A stretch of DNA of 64,000 nucleotides from Streptomyces fuscichromogenes (lineage in GTDB: Bacteria; Actinomycetota; Actinomycetes; Streptomycetales; Streptomycetaceae), in NCBI RefSeq assembly GCF_014645815.1, contig NZ_BMML01000010.1, positions 302,708-366,707 on the forward strand, given 5' to 3'. Below the pieces are notes generated by a model. The model was given only the letters and a program-made list of their open reading frames with translations. It searched no databases and was not told where the DNA came from. Shown in pieces: positions 17,714 through 26,292 of the stretch. The position numbers were made by a program, and so were the translations under genes. The first letter of the stretch is position 1. Each line of letters opens with the position of its first letter.

Positions 17714-17819
17714 TCACGGGGCAGCAGGTGTGCCGCAGGGCGATGGGGGTCCGCCCGCTCCGGCCCCCCGTCCGAAATCCGCCAGCGTCCGGTCGGTTCC
17801 GCTCCCTACCCTCGGCGGT

Positions 17820-18764
17820 ATGACGAACCAAGCCGTCCCGGCCAGACCGCACCCGCTGCCGACCCTCGCCGCCTGTGTCACCGTCGTGCTCTGGGCCTCC
17901 GCCTTCGTGTCGATCCGCAGTGCGGGAGCGGCCTACTCACCGGGGGCGCTCGCGCTCGGGCGGATGTCGGCCGGGGCACTGGCGCTCGGGCTCATCTGTG
18001 TGGTGCGGCGGGTACCGCCGCCGCCCAGGTCCGCCTGGCGCGGGATCGGGATATCGGGCGTGCTGTGGTTCGGCTTCTACATGGTCGCCCTCAACTGGGG
18101 CGAGCAGCAGGTCGACGCGGGCACGGCCGCGCTCGTGGTCAACGTCGGCCCGCTGCTGATCGCCCTGCTCGGCGCCCGGCTGCTCGGTGACCCCATGCCG
18201 CCCCGGCTGCTCGCGGGGATGGCGGTGTCGTTCGCGGGCGCCGTGACCGTGGGCCTGTCGATGGCCGGCGGGGGCGGCTCCTCGGTGCTGGGGGTGGTGC
18301 TGTGCCTGCTCGCGGCGGCCGCCTACGCCGCCGGGGTCGTCTCCCAGAAGCCCGCGCTGGCCGCCGCGAGCGCGCTCCAGGCGACGACGTACGGGTGTCT
18401 CGTCGGCGCCGTCGCCTGCCTGCCGTTCGCCGGGCAGCTGGTGCGGCAGGCCGCCGACGCGCCACTGTCCGCCACGCTCAACATGGTGTACCTCGGTGTC
18501 TTCCCGACCGCGCTGGCCTTCACGACCTGGGCGTACGCCCTGGCCAGGACCACCGCGAGCCGGATGGGCGCGACGACGTACGCCGTGCCTGCGCTGGTGG
18601 TGCTGATGTCCTGGCTGGCCCTCGGCGAGGTGCCCGGTCCGGTCACCCTGGCGGGCGGGGCGCTGTGCCTGGCCGGTGTGGCGGTGTCCCGGTCCCGGGC
18701 GCGGACGCGCGCTCCCCGGACCGCGCCGGCGGCCGGGGAACCCCGCTCCGAACAGGTGCCGTGA
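17820..18764 (+). CDS. EamA/DMT-superfamily permease (RhaT/YdcZ-like exporter)
   Basis: 314 residues with about ten hydrophobic segments in two EamA repeats. The first starts TLAACVTVVLWASAFVSIRS; the second includes VLCLLAAAAYAAGVVSQK and ends ALVVLMSWLALGEVPGPVTLAGGALCLAGVAVS. Members export amino acids, nucleosides or other metabolites; the substrate is not evident. ATG 17820 is the natural start just before the first helix. The gene ends 7 bp from the convergent alcohol dehydrogenase. Confidence 0.88.
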   Translation: MTNQAVPARPHPLPTLAACVTVVLWASAFVSIRSAGAAYSPGALALGRMSAGALALGLICVVRRVPPPPRSAWRGIGISGVLWFGFYMVALNWGEQQVDAGTAALVVNVGPLLIALLGARLLGDPMPPRLLAGMAVSFAGAVTVGLSMAGGGGSSVLGVVLCLLAAAAYAAGVVSQKPALAAASALQATTYGCLVGAVACLPFAGQLVRQAADAPLSATLNMVYLGVFPTALAFTTWAYALARTTASRMGATTYAVPALVVLMSWLALGEVPGPVTLAGGALCLAGVAVSRSRARTRAPRTAPAAGEPRSEQVP

Positions 18765-18771
18765 CGGCCGC

Positions 18772-19860
18772 TCAGAAGACGACCAGCGCCCGGCCGCCCT
18801 TGCCCGCGAGCATGTTCTCGAAGGCGACCGGGATGTCCTCCAGCGCGATCCGTTCCGTCACCAGCGCGGTCAGGTCCAGGCGGCCCGCCCGGACGTGTCC
18901 GGCGAGCACCGGCAGGTCGCGGGCCGGGTCGGAGTTGCCGTAGACGCAGCCGGCGAGGGTGCGGCCCCAGTGGAAGAGCTCCAGGGCGTTGAAGGTGACC
19001 TGTTCGCTCTTCGCGCCGATGCCGACCACCGTCGTACGGCCGCCCCGGCGGGTGGATTCCCAGGCCGCGCGGATGCTGACCGCGCGGCCGACGCACTCCA
19101 CCGCGACGTCGACGCCCTGCTTGCCGGTGAGGGCGCGGATCGCGCGGGGTGTGGTGTCGCAGGCGACGACGTAGTCGGTGGCGCCCGCCGCCCGTGCCAG
19201 GCCTTCCTTCGCCGCGGAGACGTCCACCGCGATGATCCTGGACGCGCCCGCGATCCGGGCCGCCTGGACGGTGGCCAGGCCCACCCCGCCGACCCCGAAC
19301 ACGGCGACCGTCTCGCCCGCCCGGACCCGTGCCGAGTGGTGGACGGCGCCGTACCCGGTGAGGACCGCGCAGCCGAGCAGGGCCGCGTCGGTGAGCGGGA
19401 CGCCGGCCGGCAGCGGCAGGACGCAGGACTCGGCGACCACGGTCTCCTCGGCGAAGGCCGCCACGTTCAGGCCGGGATGCAGGTCGGTGCCGTCGGCCGC
19501 ACGGGCGTACACGTCGGCGGAGCCGTTCAGCGCGTTGGCGCACAGCCAGACCTCGCCGAGCGCGCAGGCGTGGCAGTTTCCGCAGGAGGGCGCCCAGTTG
19601 AGGACGACCGGGTCGCCGGGCGACAGCCGGGTGACGCCCTCGCCCACGGCCACCACGGTGCCCGCGCCCTCGTGGCCGAGGACCGCCGGGACCGGCACCC
19701 GCATGGTGCCGTCGGACAGGGAGAGGTCGGAATGGCAGACCCCGGCGGCGGCCAGCCGGACCCGGACCCGGCCGGGACCGGGGTCCGGGAGTTCGATCGC
19801 GGTGACCGACAGCGGGGCGCCCACGGCGGGCAGTACGGCGGCTCGGACCGTGAAAGTCAT
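18772..19860 (-). CDS. Zinc-dependent alcohol dehydrogenase (MDR family)
   Basis: 362 residues of the medium-chain dehydrogenase class. AAGVCHSDLS holds the catalytic-zinc Cys, and GHEGAGTVVAVGEGVT the conserved GHE. The structural-zinc loop is seen as CGNCHACALGEVWLC. VFGVGGVGLATVQAARIAGASRIIAVD is the NAD(P) Rossmann motif. It interconverts an alcohol and an aldehyde, and the aldehyde dehydrogenase gene directly upstream (13 bp gap) would finish the oxidation to an acid. GAGGAGGT precedes the ATG at 19860. Confidence 0.93.
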   Translation of the reverse strand: MTFTVRAAVLPAVGAPLSVTAIELPDPGPGRVRVRLAAAGVCHSDLSLSDGTMRVPVPAVLGHEGAGTVVAVGEGVTRLSPGDPVVLNWAPSCGNCHACALGEVWLCANALNGSADVYARAADGTDLHPGLNVAAFAEETVVAESCVLPLPAGVPLTDAALLGCAVLTGYGAVHHSARVRAGETVAVFGVGGVGLATVQAARIAGASRIIAVDVSAAKEGLARAAGATDYVVACDTTPRAIRALTGKQGVDVAVECVGRAVSIRAAWESTRRGGRTTVVGIGAKSEQVTFNALELFHWGRTLAGCVYGNSDPARDLPVLAGHVRAGRLDLTALVTERIALEDIPVAFENMLAGKGGRALVVF

Positions 19861-19873
19861 CGGAGCGACCTCC

Positions 19874-21262
19874 TCAGAACTGCAGGGACTTGGTCTGGAG
19901 GTACTCGGCGAGGCCGGCCGCGCCCAGCTCCCGCCCGACGCCCGACTGCTTGTAACCGCCGAACGGGGCACGGGGGTTGAACCGGCCGCCGTTGATGTCG
20001 ACCTGCCCGGTCTCCATCCGCCGGGCGAAGGCCACCGCGTCCGCCTCGTCGCCGGCCCAGACGGCGCCCGCGAGCCCGTAGACCGTGCCGTTGGCGATGC
20101 GCAGGGCGTCCTCCTCGTCCTCGTAGCGCAGGACGGACAGCACCGGGCCGAAGATCTCCTCCTGCGCGATCGTCATCTCGGGGGTGACGTCGGCGAAGAC
20201 CGTCGGGCTGACGAAGTAGCCCTGCTCACACGGGGATTCGGGACCGCCGGCGACCACCCGCGCGCCTTCCGCGATGCCCTTCTCGATGTAACCGCGCACC
20301 CGGGCCTGCTGTTTGGCGCTGACGACCGGGCCGATCCGGTCGCCGTACCTGGCGGCCGCCGCGGCCGCCAGTTCGACCGCCTCGTCGTACTGGTCGGTGT
20401 GGACCAGCATCCGCGTCCATGCGCTGCACGTCTGGCCGGAGTTGGCCATCACGTTGGCCACGCCGACGTTGACGGCCTTGGCCAGGTCGGCGCCCGGGAG
20501 GATGACGTTGGCGGACTTGCCGCCCAGTTCGAGGGCGACCTTCTTCACGGCGGCCCCGGCCACCGCGCCGATCTGCCTGCCGACGGCGGTGGAGCCGGTG
20601 AAGGAGACCAGGTCGACGCCGGGGTGCTCGGCGAGGGCCTGCCCGGCGATCGGGCCAAGGCCGGTGACCAGGTTGAACACCCCTGCGGGGAGGCCCGCTT
20701 CGTGCACCGCCTCGGCGAACAGCTGGGCGGTGAGCGGGGTGTCCTCGGCGGGCTTGAGCACGACCGTGCAGCCGGCGGCGAGCGCCGGGGCGACCTTGGC
20801 GACGATCTGGTGCAGCGGGTAGTTCCAGGGCGTGATCGCGCCGACGACGCCGACCGGCTCGTGCAGGACGGTCGAGTTGCCGACCTGCTCCTTGAAGACA
20901 TGGGTCGCGGCGAGTTCGGCGTACGAACCGGCGACCGCGATGGGCAGGCCCGCGTGCACGGTCTGCGAGAACTTCGGGGGCGAGCCCAGTTCGGCGGTGA
21001 CCGTCTCGGCGATCTCGTCCTGCCGGGCCGCGAGGACGTCGCGCAGCCCGCCGAGCCGGGCGGCGCGCTCGGCGGGCGGGGTGGCCGCCCAGGCCGGGAG
21101 AGCGGCACGGGCGGCGCGCACGGCGGTGTCGACGTCCAGCGCGCCACCCGCCGGGACCCGGCCGACGACCTGTTCGTCGACCGGGTTCACGACCTCGATC
21201 ACGTCCTGGCTCTCGGCGGCGCGCCAGGCGCCGTCGATGTACAGGCCGTCGTGTGCCTTCAT
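19874..21262 (-). CDS. NAD(P)-dependent aldehyde dehydrogenase
   Basis: 462 residues of the ALDH superfamily. It has ITPWNYPLHQ and VLKPAEDTPL near the cofactor, FTGSTAVGRQI, the general-base Glu in LELGGKSANVIL, and the catalytic Cys in NSGQTCSAWTRML. It oxidises an aldehyde to a carboxylate. The start at 21262 has GGAGG at good spacing. With the downstream alcohol dehydrogenase it forms a two-gene operon. The palindrome at 21308-21326 links the operon to the TetR/acyl-CoA dehydrogenase pair 4 kb away, so an alcohol-to-acid-to-enoyl-CoA route is plausible. Confidence 0.94.
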   Translation of the reverse strand: MKAHDGLYIDGAWRAAESQDVIEVVNPVDEQVVGRVPAGGALDVDTAVRAARAALPAWAATPPAERAARLGGLRDVLAARQDEIAETVTAELGSPPKFSQTVHAGLPIAVAGSYAELAATHVFKEQVGNSTVLHEPVGVVGAITPWNYPLHQIVAKVAPALAAGCTVVLKPAEDTPLTAQLFAEAVHEAGLPAGVFNLVTGLGPIAGQALAEHPGVDLVSFTGSTAVGRQIGAVAGAAVKKVALELGGKSANVILPGADLAKAVNVGVANVMANSGQTCSAWTRMLVHTDQYDEAVELAAAAAARYGDRIGPVVSAKQQARVRGYIEKGIAEGARVVAGGPESPCEQGYFVSPTVFADVTPEMTIAQEEIFGPVLSVLRYEDEEDALRIANGTVYGLAGAVWAGDEADAVAFARRMETGQVDINGGRFNPRAPFGGYKQSGVGRELGAAGLAEYLQTKSLQF

Positions 21263-21307
21263 GCTGCTTCCTCCCGGCGTGGGGCGTGGCTGTGGCGTCC
21301 GGACCAC

Positions 21308-21326
21308 AAACTAGCGGCGATAGTTT
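21308..21326. promoter_or_regulatory. Second copy of the AAAyTAGC palindromic operator
   Basis: AAACTAGCG-G-CGATAGTTT is a 19-bp palindrome (8 of 9 arm positions) with the same length and ends as the site at 16959-16977. It lies 46 bp upstream of the aldehyde dehydrogenase start codon. Confidence 0.7.
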
Positions 21327-21360
21327 TACCGCGCCAGACATGACCTCCGAGCCAAGGCGG

Positions 21361-21813
21361 TCAGAAGTCGACCCGGGCCCGTTCGTCCACCCGCCCCACG
21401 CTCTCCTGCGCGAATGCCTTCTCGTAGGCCCGCCGGATCTCCTCGATCTTCCGGTCGCTCGCCTTCGCCACCGTCTCCGGATACAGGAGGATCAGCTCGT
21501 ACGACCGCTCCTTCTCGATCGTCCCGTGCGCGTCCCGCCACTGTCCGCGCCCGTTCTGGACGGTGAGCCCGTCGGGGAAGTCCGGGGTCACCTCCTTGTC
21601 GACGAACGCCGTGAACTGCCGGTCGGTGACGGCCGGTCCGCCGTCCGGGCGAGCGGTGCCGAAGAACAGCCGGGTCTCGACGTACGGCTTGCCACGCGCC
21701 GGCGCGGCGGAGGCGTGGCCGTCCGCCGACGCGGTGTACGCGGCGGGGACACCGGCGAGCAGGACTCCGGCCACCGCGAGGGCGGAGCGATTGCGAAGGG
21801 AATGAACAGACAT
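21361..21813 (-). CDS. Secreted DUF3574 protein
   Basis: 150 residues. The N-terminus (MSVHSLRNRSALAVAGVLLAGVPAAYTASA) is a signal peptide. The mature part contains ETRLFFGTARPDG, TDRQFTAFVDKEVTPDFPDGLTVQNGRGQW and ERSYELILLYPE, which match the DUF3574 family of unknown function. The ATG at 21813 has GGGGG upstream. It stands alone between the sortase and the aldehyde dehydrogenase operon, all on the minus strand. Confidence 0.82.
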   Translation of the reverse strand: MSVHSLRNRSALAVAGVLLAGVPAAYTASADGHASAAPARGKPYVETRLFFGTARPDGGPAVTDRQFTAFVDKEVTPDFPDGLTVQNGRGQWRDAHGTIEKERSYELILLYPETVAKASDRKIEEIRRAYEKAFAQESVGRVDERARVDF

Positions 21814-21901
21814 GCCCCCTTTCCTAGGAGTTGCACCCCGCCCAGGTCCCGGCTTTGCACCGGGGTTCACCCGTCCAGGTGCAACAGCGGGCCGGAGCCG
21901 G

Positions 21902-22579
21902 TCACTCCGTCGCGGTCAGCCGGGCGAAGACCACCACGTTGCTGGTGTAGCCGGTCCGCCGGCTGAAGAAGCCCCCGCAGGTGATCACACGGAGTTCGGG
22001 ACGCGGGGTCGGGCCGTACACCTCCCTGTCGGGGAAGCCGACCTTGTCGTAGACCTTCACCCGGTACACGGTGTAGACGGCGACGCGGCCGTCCGCGCGA
22101 CTGGCCTCGATCCGCTTGCCGGGCTTCACCTGGGCGAGCGCCGCGAAGACGGCGGGCCCCGTCCTGGTGTCACGGTGGCCGACGGCGACCGCGAGGCCGC
22201 TCTCACCCGGTGTGGCGCCGCCCTCGAACCAGCCGATCAGCTTCGGGTCGTCGACCGGCGGTGTCTCCAACTGACGGCCCTGGTCGAGCCGGACGCCGGT
22301 CACCGGCGCGTCGACACCCAGGAAGGGGATGCGCATCGACGTCGGCCGGGACCGGGACAGCGGGCGGGGCGGCGGCCCGGGACGGGCCCCGTCGGACCCG
22401 TCCCGATCCGCGTCCGAGCCGGCGGCCGCCGAGGCGCCCGGCCCGTCGGGCGCGGTCGGGCCGTCGCTCCCCCACCACCGGACCACGGTCACCAGGACGA
22501 TCGCCAACAGGGCCGTCCTGGCGAGGCGGTAGGCACGGGTCCGGTACCAGGGCCTGCGTCTGCGCCTACGCGGCGCCAT
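21902..22579 (-). CDS. Class F sortase
   Basis: 225 residues. An Arg-rich N-terminus precedes one membrane anchor (about 18-36). The catalytic domain shows LPFLGVDAPV-like IPFLGVDAPV, His135 in AVGHRDT, Cys201 in RVITCGGFFSRRTGY, and an Arg at 207/208. These form the sortase triad. Class F enzymes are common in actinobacteria, and their substrates are mostly undefined. The start overlaps the end of the upstream surface-protein gene by 14 bp, which strongly couples them and makes that protein the obvious candidate substrate or partner. Confidence 0.9.
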   Translation of the reverse strand: MAPRRRRRRPWYRTRAYRLARTALLAIVLVTVVRWWGSDGPTAPDGPGASAAAGSDADRDGSDGARPGPPPRPLSRSRPTSMRIPFLGVDAPVTGVRLDQGRQLETPPVDDPKLIGWFEGGATPGESGLAVAVGHRDTRTGPAVFAALAQVKPGKRIEASRADGRVAVYTVYRVKVYDKVGFPDREVYGPTPRPELRVITCGGFFSRRTGYTSNVVVFARLTATE

Positions 22580-23300
22580 GGGGCCGCCGGCGGATCAGCC
22601 GGACGTACACCACACCGCTGGCCGCGACCAGACCCACGGCCGTGGCCGCGGCCACGGGCGAGAACGCGGCCGCCGTGTCCGCGAGACCGCCGCCGCCCGC
22701 GTGGACACCGCCCTGCGGGCCGGTGCGGTCACCGTCCTGCACCCAGGACGTGTCGCCGCGCTGACCGTCCCCGATCTGCCCGCCCGGACCGTTCTGGCTG
22801 TTCTGGCCGCCCTGCCCGTTCTGGCCGCTCTGGTCGTTCGGACCGCTGAAGCCGTTCTGGCCCTGCGCCCCGTCCTGCTTGCCGTCGTGGCAGTTGACCC
22901 GGAAGACCTTCTCCTTCGGCGCGCCGGCCACGATCCACGTGATCTTGTACTGCCCGTCCGCGAGCCCCAGCGGGTCGGTGTGGCCGGCACCCCCGGCGAG
23001 CTGGATGGTGCCGGCGACGGAGGCGGCGGTGGGCAGCGGCGGCTGCGGCGTGATGGTGTAGGCGACCGTCGTGAGGATGTCGAAGTTGACGGCGTCGAGG
23101 TAGAACTTGCAGACCACCGGGTCGTCCTTGGAGACCCCGAAGGGCACGCCCACACGGTGGAGCCTGATGTCGCCGTTCTCCCCTTGGGCCACCGCGTTCG
23201 GCGCCGCCGCCCATGAGGCGCCCGCCGCGGCCAGGGCGGTGAGGACGACGGTGGCGCCCGCGCGGGACGCGGCGGTGCGTGGCAGTGTGAGCGTGGGCAT
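22566..23300 (-). CDS. Secreted surface protein coupled to class F sortase
   Basis: 244 residues with an N-terminal signal peptide (ends near NAVAQ). A beta-rich domain has Cys in VVCKFYLDAVNF and FRVNCHDGKQ, followed by a Gln/Asn/Gly-rich low-complexity linker (about 145-180). The tail is GGGGLADTAAAF, a hydrophobic helix and RRR, which looks like a degenerate cell-wall sorting signal (LADTA in place of LPxTG/LAxTG). GGAGGAGC precedes the ATG. It is probably a wall- or membrane-anchored protein; the ligand is unknown. Confidence 0.8.
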   Translation of the reverse strand: MPTLTLPRTAASRAGATVVLTALAAAGASWAAAPNAVAQGENGDIRLHRVGVPFGVSKDDPVVCKFYLDAVNFDILTTVAYTITPQPPLPTAASVAGTIQLAGGAGHTDPLGLADGQYKITWIVAGAPKEKVFRVNCHDGKQDGAQGQNGFSGPNDQSGQNGQGGQNSQNGPGGQIGDGQRGDTSWVQDGDRTGPQGGVHAGGGGLADTAAAFSPVAAATAVGLVAASGVVYVRLIRRRPHGAA

Positions 23301-23401
23301 GCAAGCTCCTCCGAGTTAGATGATTTTCATACAAATCGGCCTTTCGTTTGGACTGTCACTCATGCACTCCGCGGCCCGTGGCAACCACGTCCGACGCGCC
23401 G

Positions 23402-24646
23402 TCAGATATCGCTCGTGCGGCGCAACGCCGGGTCCTTGCGCCGCGTCCACGGCACCCGGCCCACGCCCTCGCGCCGCCCCGCGGCCCCCGGCGAGCGCAC
23501 CGCCACGCCCGCCGACACCAGCAACAGCACGCCCAGCATCACGAACGGCGCGGCCACCCCGGCCACTCCCGCCACCACTCCCGCCCCGGCCGGCGCGGCC
23601 ACCTGACCCAACCGGTTGCCGGTCAGCCGCAGGGCGAGCGCCGTGGAGCGGGCACCGTCGGGGGCGGCCTGCACGACCGTCGTCATCGACAGCGGCTGCC
23701 CGACCCCCAGGCAGAAGCCGAGCAGGGCGAGCATCAGGGCCAGCGCCCACACCGGCACCGGCAGTGCGATCCCCGCGCACAGCACCGCCGCCAGGAAGCA
23801 GGTCACCGTCAGCAGCGCCGGCCGCCCGAGCAGCCGCAACAGCGGGGTGAGGACGAGCCGGCAGGCGATCGTCGCTCCGGCCCGCACACTGAGCAGCACG
23901 CCGATCACGGCCGGCGTGATGTCCCGGTGCTCGCCGACCACCGGGAGGTACGCGGTCAGGATGTCGGTCGCGGACAGCACCGAGAGGCTGATCAGCATGC
24001 CGGCCGGGACGCCCCGGGCCCGGAGGATGCGGCCCACCGGCACCCGCTCCCCCTGCCCGGTACGGGAGTTGACCGCCGTACGGTCCTCGATGCGCCACAG
24101 CGACGTGATCGCGACGGCCGCTCCCGCGCCCGCCGCCACCAGGGCCAGCGCGCTGCTGCCCGGCATGTCGTGGCCGTCGATCAGCGCGCCGGCCGCGATC
24201 GGCCCGATCAGCTGGCCGAGCGACGCCCCGATGGTGAAGTGGCCGAAGTTGCGGTCCTGTTCGTGCGGGGCCGACTGGCGGGCCACCAGGGACTGCGCAC
24301 CGATCACGAAGCAGAGGTGGCCGAGGCCCATCACCCCGCTCCACAGGGCCATCGTCCACAGGGAGCCGGCCAGTCCGCTGAGCGCGCAGCCGCCGGAGAT
24401 CAGGACGACGCCCACGGGCAGCAGGGGTGCGCAACGGCCGTGGTCGGTACGGCGGCCGAGCGGTACGGCGGCGAAGAGCGGGAGCAGGGCGTAGACACCC
24501 GCGATGACACCGACGGCCCGTTCGTCGGCGCCGAGGGCGAGCGCCCGGTAGGAGACGGCGGGCCGGGCCATCGACACCGCCCCCTGGGCGAAGCCGAAGG
24601 CGACGACGAGACGGAGCAGCCAGCCGCGGTTCCTGCCGGGCGCCAT
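23402..24646 (-). CDS. Major facilitator superfamily exporter
   Basis: 414 residues with about 12 transmembrane segments. The first loop carries the MFS motif-A-like GVYALLPLFAAVPLGRRTDHGRCAPLL, and the repeat occurs after the central loop (RVPVGRILRARG). It probably exports a drug or metabolite by proton antiport; the substrate is unknown. It has a GGAGGACTC-type ribosome site. Its start is 14 bp from a 15-bp tandem repeat array separating it from the citrate transporter, which is transcribed in the same direction just upstream. Confidence 0.88.
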   Translation of the reverse strand: MAPGRNRGWLLRLVVAFGFAQGAVSMARPAVSYRALALGADERAVGVIAGVYALLPLFAAVPLGRRTDHGRCAPLLPVGVVLISGGCALSGLAGSLWTMALWSGVMGLGHLCFVIGAQSLVARQSAPHEQDRNFGHFTIGASLGQLIGPIAAGALIDGHDMPGSSALALVAAGAGAAVAITSLWRIEDRTAVNSRTGQGERVPVGRILRARGVPAGMLISLSVLSATDILTAYLPVVGEHRDITPAVIGVLLSVRAGATIACRLVLTPLLRLLGRPALLTVTCFLAAVLCAGIALPVPVWALALMLALLGFCLGVGQPLSMTTVVQAAPDGARSTALALRLTGNRLGQVAAPAGAGVVAGVAGVAAPFVMLGVLLLVSAGVAVRSPGAAGRREGVGRVPWTRRKDPALRRTSDI

Positions 24647-24666
24647 GGTGAGTCCTCCCAGTGGTA

Positions 24667-24794
24667 TGTCACATGGCGCTGCGCCACATGGTGTTGTGCC
24701 ACACGGTGTTGTGCCACACGGTGTTGTGCCACACGGTGTTGTGCCGCACGGTGTTGTGCCGCACGGTGTTGTGCCGCACAGTGCCGTGTCACAC
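24667..24794. repeat. 15-bp tandem repeat array (minisatellite)
   Basis: Six near-perfect tandem units of GGTGTTGTGCCACAC (24690-24779) are flanked by degenerate half-units. The first three end CCACAC and the last three CCGCAC, a two-block structure. One degenerate end contains the stop codon of the CitMHS gene. Each unit contains GTG...CAC arms that can pair with neighbours, so the transcript could form serial hairpins. Being a multiple of 3 it keeps frame on both strands. Confidence 0.92.
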
Positions 24795-26171
24795 GGTCCC
24801 GAACAGGATTCCTGCCCCGAGCACCACCAGCGATGTCGCCGCCGCCCACTTCACGACGAAGCGGGTGTGGTCGCCGAACTCGACCTTGGCCATGCCGACC
24901 AGGACGTAGACGGCGGGCACGAGCGGACTGGACATGTGCAGCGGCTGGCCGACGATCGAGGCGCGGGCGATCTCCACGGCGGAGACGCCGTGCGCCTGGC
25001 CGGCCTCGGCGAGCACCGGGAGGATGCCGAAGTAGAAGCCGTCGTTCGACATGAAGTACGTGAGCGGGATGCTCAGTACGCCGGTGACGAGAGCCATGTG
25101 CGGGCCCATGCCGTCGGGGATGTTGCCGACGAGCCAGTCGGCCATGTGGTCGACCATGCCGGTGCCCTGGAGGACGCCGGTGAAGACGGCGGCGGCGAAG
25201 ACCATGCCGGAGACGTTCAGGACGTTCTCGGCGTGGGCGGCGATCCGGGCCTTCTGGGCGGGCATCTGCGGGTAGTTGACGGTCAGGGCGAGCGCCGCGC
25301 CGAGCAGGAACAGCACCGGGATCGGCAGCCACTCCATGATCATGGCGGTGAGCAGGGCGACGGTGAGCGCCGCGTTGAACCAGTAGAGTCCGGGGCGCAG
25401 CATCTCGCGGTGCGGGTCGAGGCCCTGGAAGCCCTCGTCGTCGCCGTCGGGGGACTCGGGAAGAGCGGCGCCCGGACCACCGGTGCGGGTCGGGGACTTG
25501 CCCGCGCCCACCAGGACCGTCTCCGACTCCTCCACCAGCACCTCGTCCAGCGTCAGCACGCCGAGCCGCCTGCGCTCGCGGCGGCCGAGGACGTAGGCGA
25601 GGGCGAAGACGAACAGCAGGCCCATGGCCAGCGCCGGGATCATCGGCACGAAGATGTCGCCCGCGTCCAGCTTGAGCGCGGTCGCGGCGCGGGCCGTGGG
25701 GCCGCCCCAGGGCAGGGTGTTCATCACGCCGTTCGCCATCGCGGCGACTCCGGTCAGCACGACCATGCTCATCTTCAGGCGCTTGTACAGCGGGTACATC
25801 GCCGAGACGGTGATCATGAAGGTGGTGGAGCCGTCGCCGTCGAGCGAGACGATCGCGGCGAGTACGGCCGTACCGACGACGATCCGCAGCGGGTCGGCCT
25901 TGCAGAACCTCAGGATCCCCTTGACGACCGGGTCGAAGAGGCCGACGTCGATCATCACGCCGAAGTAGACGATCGCGAACATGAGCATCGCCGCGGTGGG
26001 CGCGAGGCTGGTGACGCCGCCGATGACGTAGTCGCCGAGTTCGGCGCCCTTGCCGACGCACACGCAGAACAGCGCGGGGATCAGCACGAGCGCCGCGATC
26101 GGCGACATCTTCTTCAGCATGATCAGGACCAGGAAGGTCGCGATCATGGCGAAGCCGAGGATGGTCAGCAT
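24789..26171 (-). CDS. CitMHS-family citrate-metal:proton symporter
   Basis: 460 residues with about 11-12 membrane segments. FAIVYFGVMIDVGLFDPVV, GDGSTTFMITVSAMYPLYKRL, NTLPWGGPTARAA and FMSNDGFYFGILPVLAE are characteristic of the CitMHS family, which takes up citrate complexed with Mg2+ or Ca2+. A hydrophilic central loop (about 205-250) is normal for the family. Its leader contains overlapping inverted repeats (26223-26266) that could regulate it. Its stop codon lies within the tandem repeat array. Confidence 0.9.
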   Translation of the reverse strand: MLTILGFAMIATFLVLIMLKKMSPIAALVLIPALFCVCVGKGAELGDYVIGGVTSLAPTAAMLMFAIVYFGVMIDVGLFDPVVKGILRFCKADPLRIVVGTAVLAAIVSLDGDGSTTFMITVSAMYPLYKRLKMSMVVLTGVAAMANGVMNTLPWGGPTARAATALKLDAGDIFVPMIPALAMGLLFVFALAYVLGRRERRRLGVLTLDEVLVEESETVLVGAGKSPTRTGGPGAALPESPDGDDEGFQGLDPHREMLRPGLYWFNAALTVALLTAMIMEWLPIPVLFLLGAALALTVNYPQMPAQKARIAAHAENVLNVSGMVFAAAVFTGVLQGTGMVDHMADWLVGNIPDGMGPHMALVTGVLSIPLTYFMSNDGFYFGILPVLAEAGQAHGVSAVEIARASIVGQPLHMSSPLVPAVYVLVGMAKVEFGDHTRFVVKWAAATSLVVLGAGILFGTV

Positions 26172-26222
26172 GAGTGGATACCTAACGTTCGCCCTTGAAC
26201 TCCCACCAGGGCCGGCGGTGCG

Positions 26223-26266
26223 ACGACGTTAGGTCGCGTCAAACGTCGTTAACAAGACGTTGACGC
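26223..26266 (-). promoter_or_regulatory. Overlapping inverted repeats upstream of the citrate transporter
   Basis: ACGACGTT (26223-26230) is a perfect inverted repeat of AACGTCGT (26242-26249). GCGTCAAACGTC (26236-26247) pairs with GACGTTGACGC (26256-26266) with one bulged A. The two stems share 26242-26247, so they exclude each other. This lies between the oxidoreductase stop and the citrate transporter start and could be an attenuator, a terminator, or three half-sites for a response regulator. Confidence 0.5.
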
Positions 26267-26292
26267 GCGAGCAATAAGCGCGAAAGTCCAGG

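Noticed and set aside
24400..24800. Long frames on both strands through the 15-bp repeats, giving AQHRV- or HGVVP-type peptide repeats
   Set aside because: They arise because the unit is a multiple of 3 and contains no stop; they overlap the real MFS and CitMHS genes.
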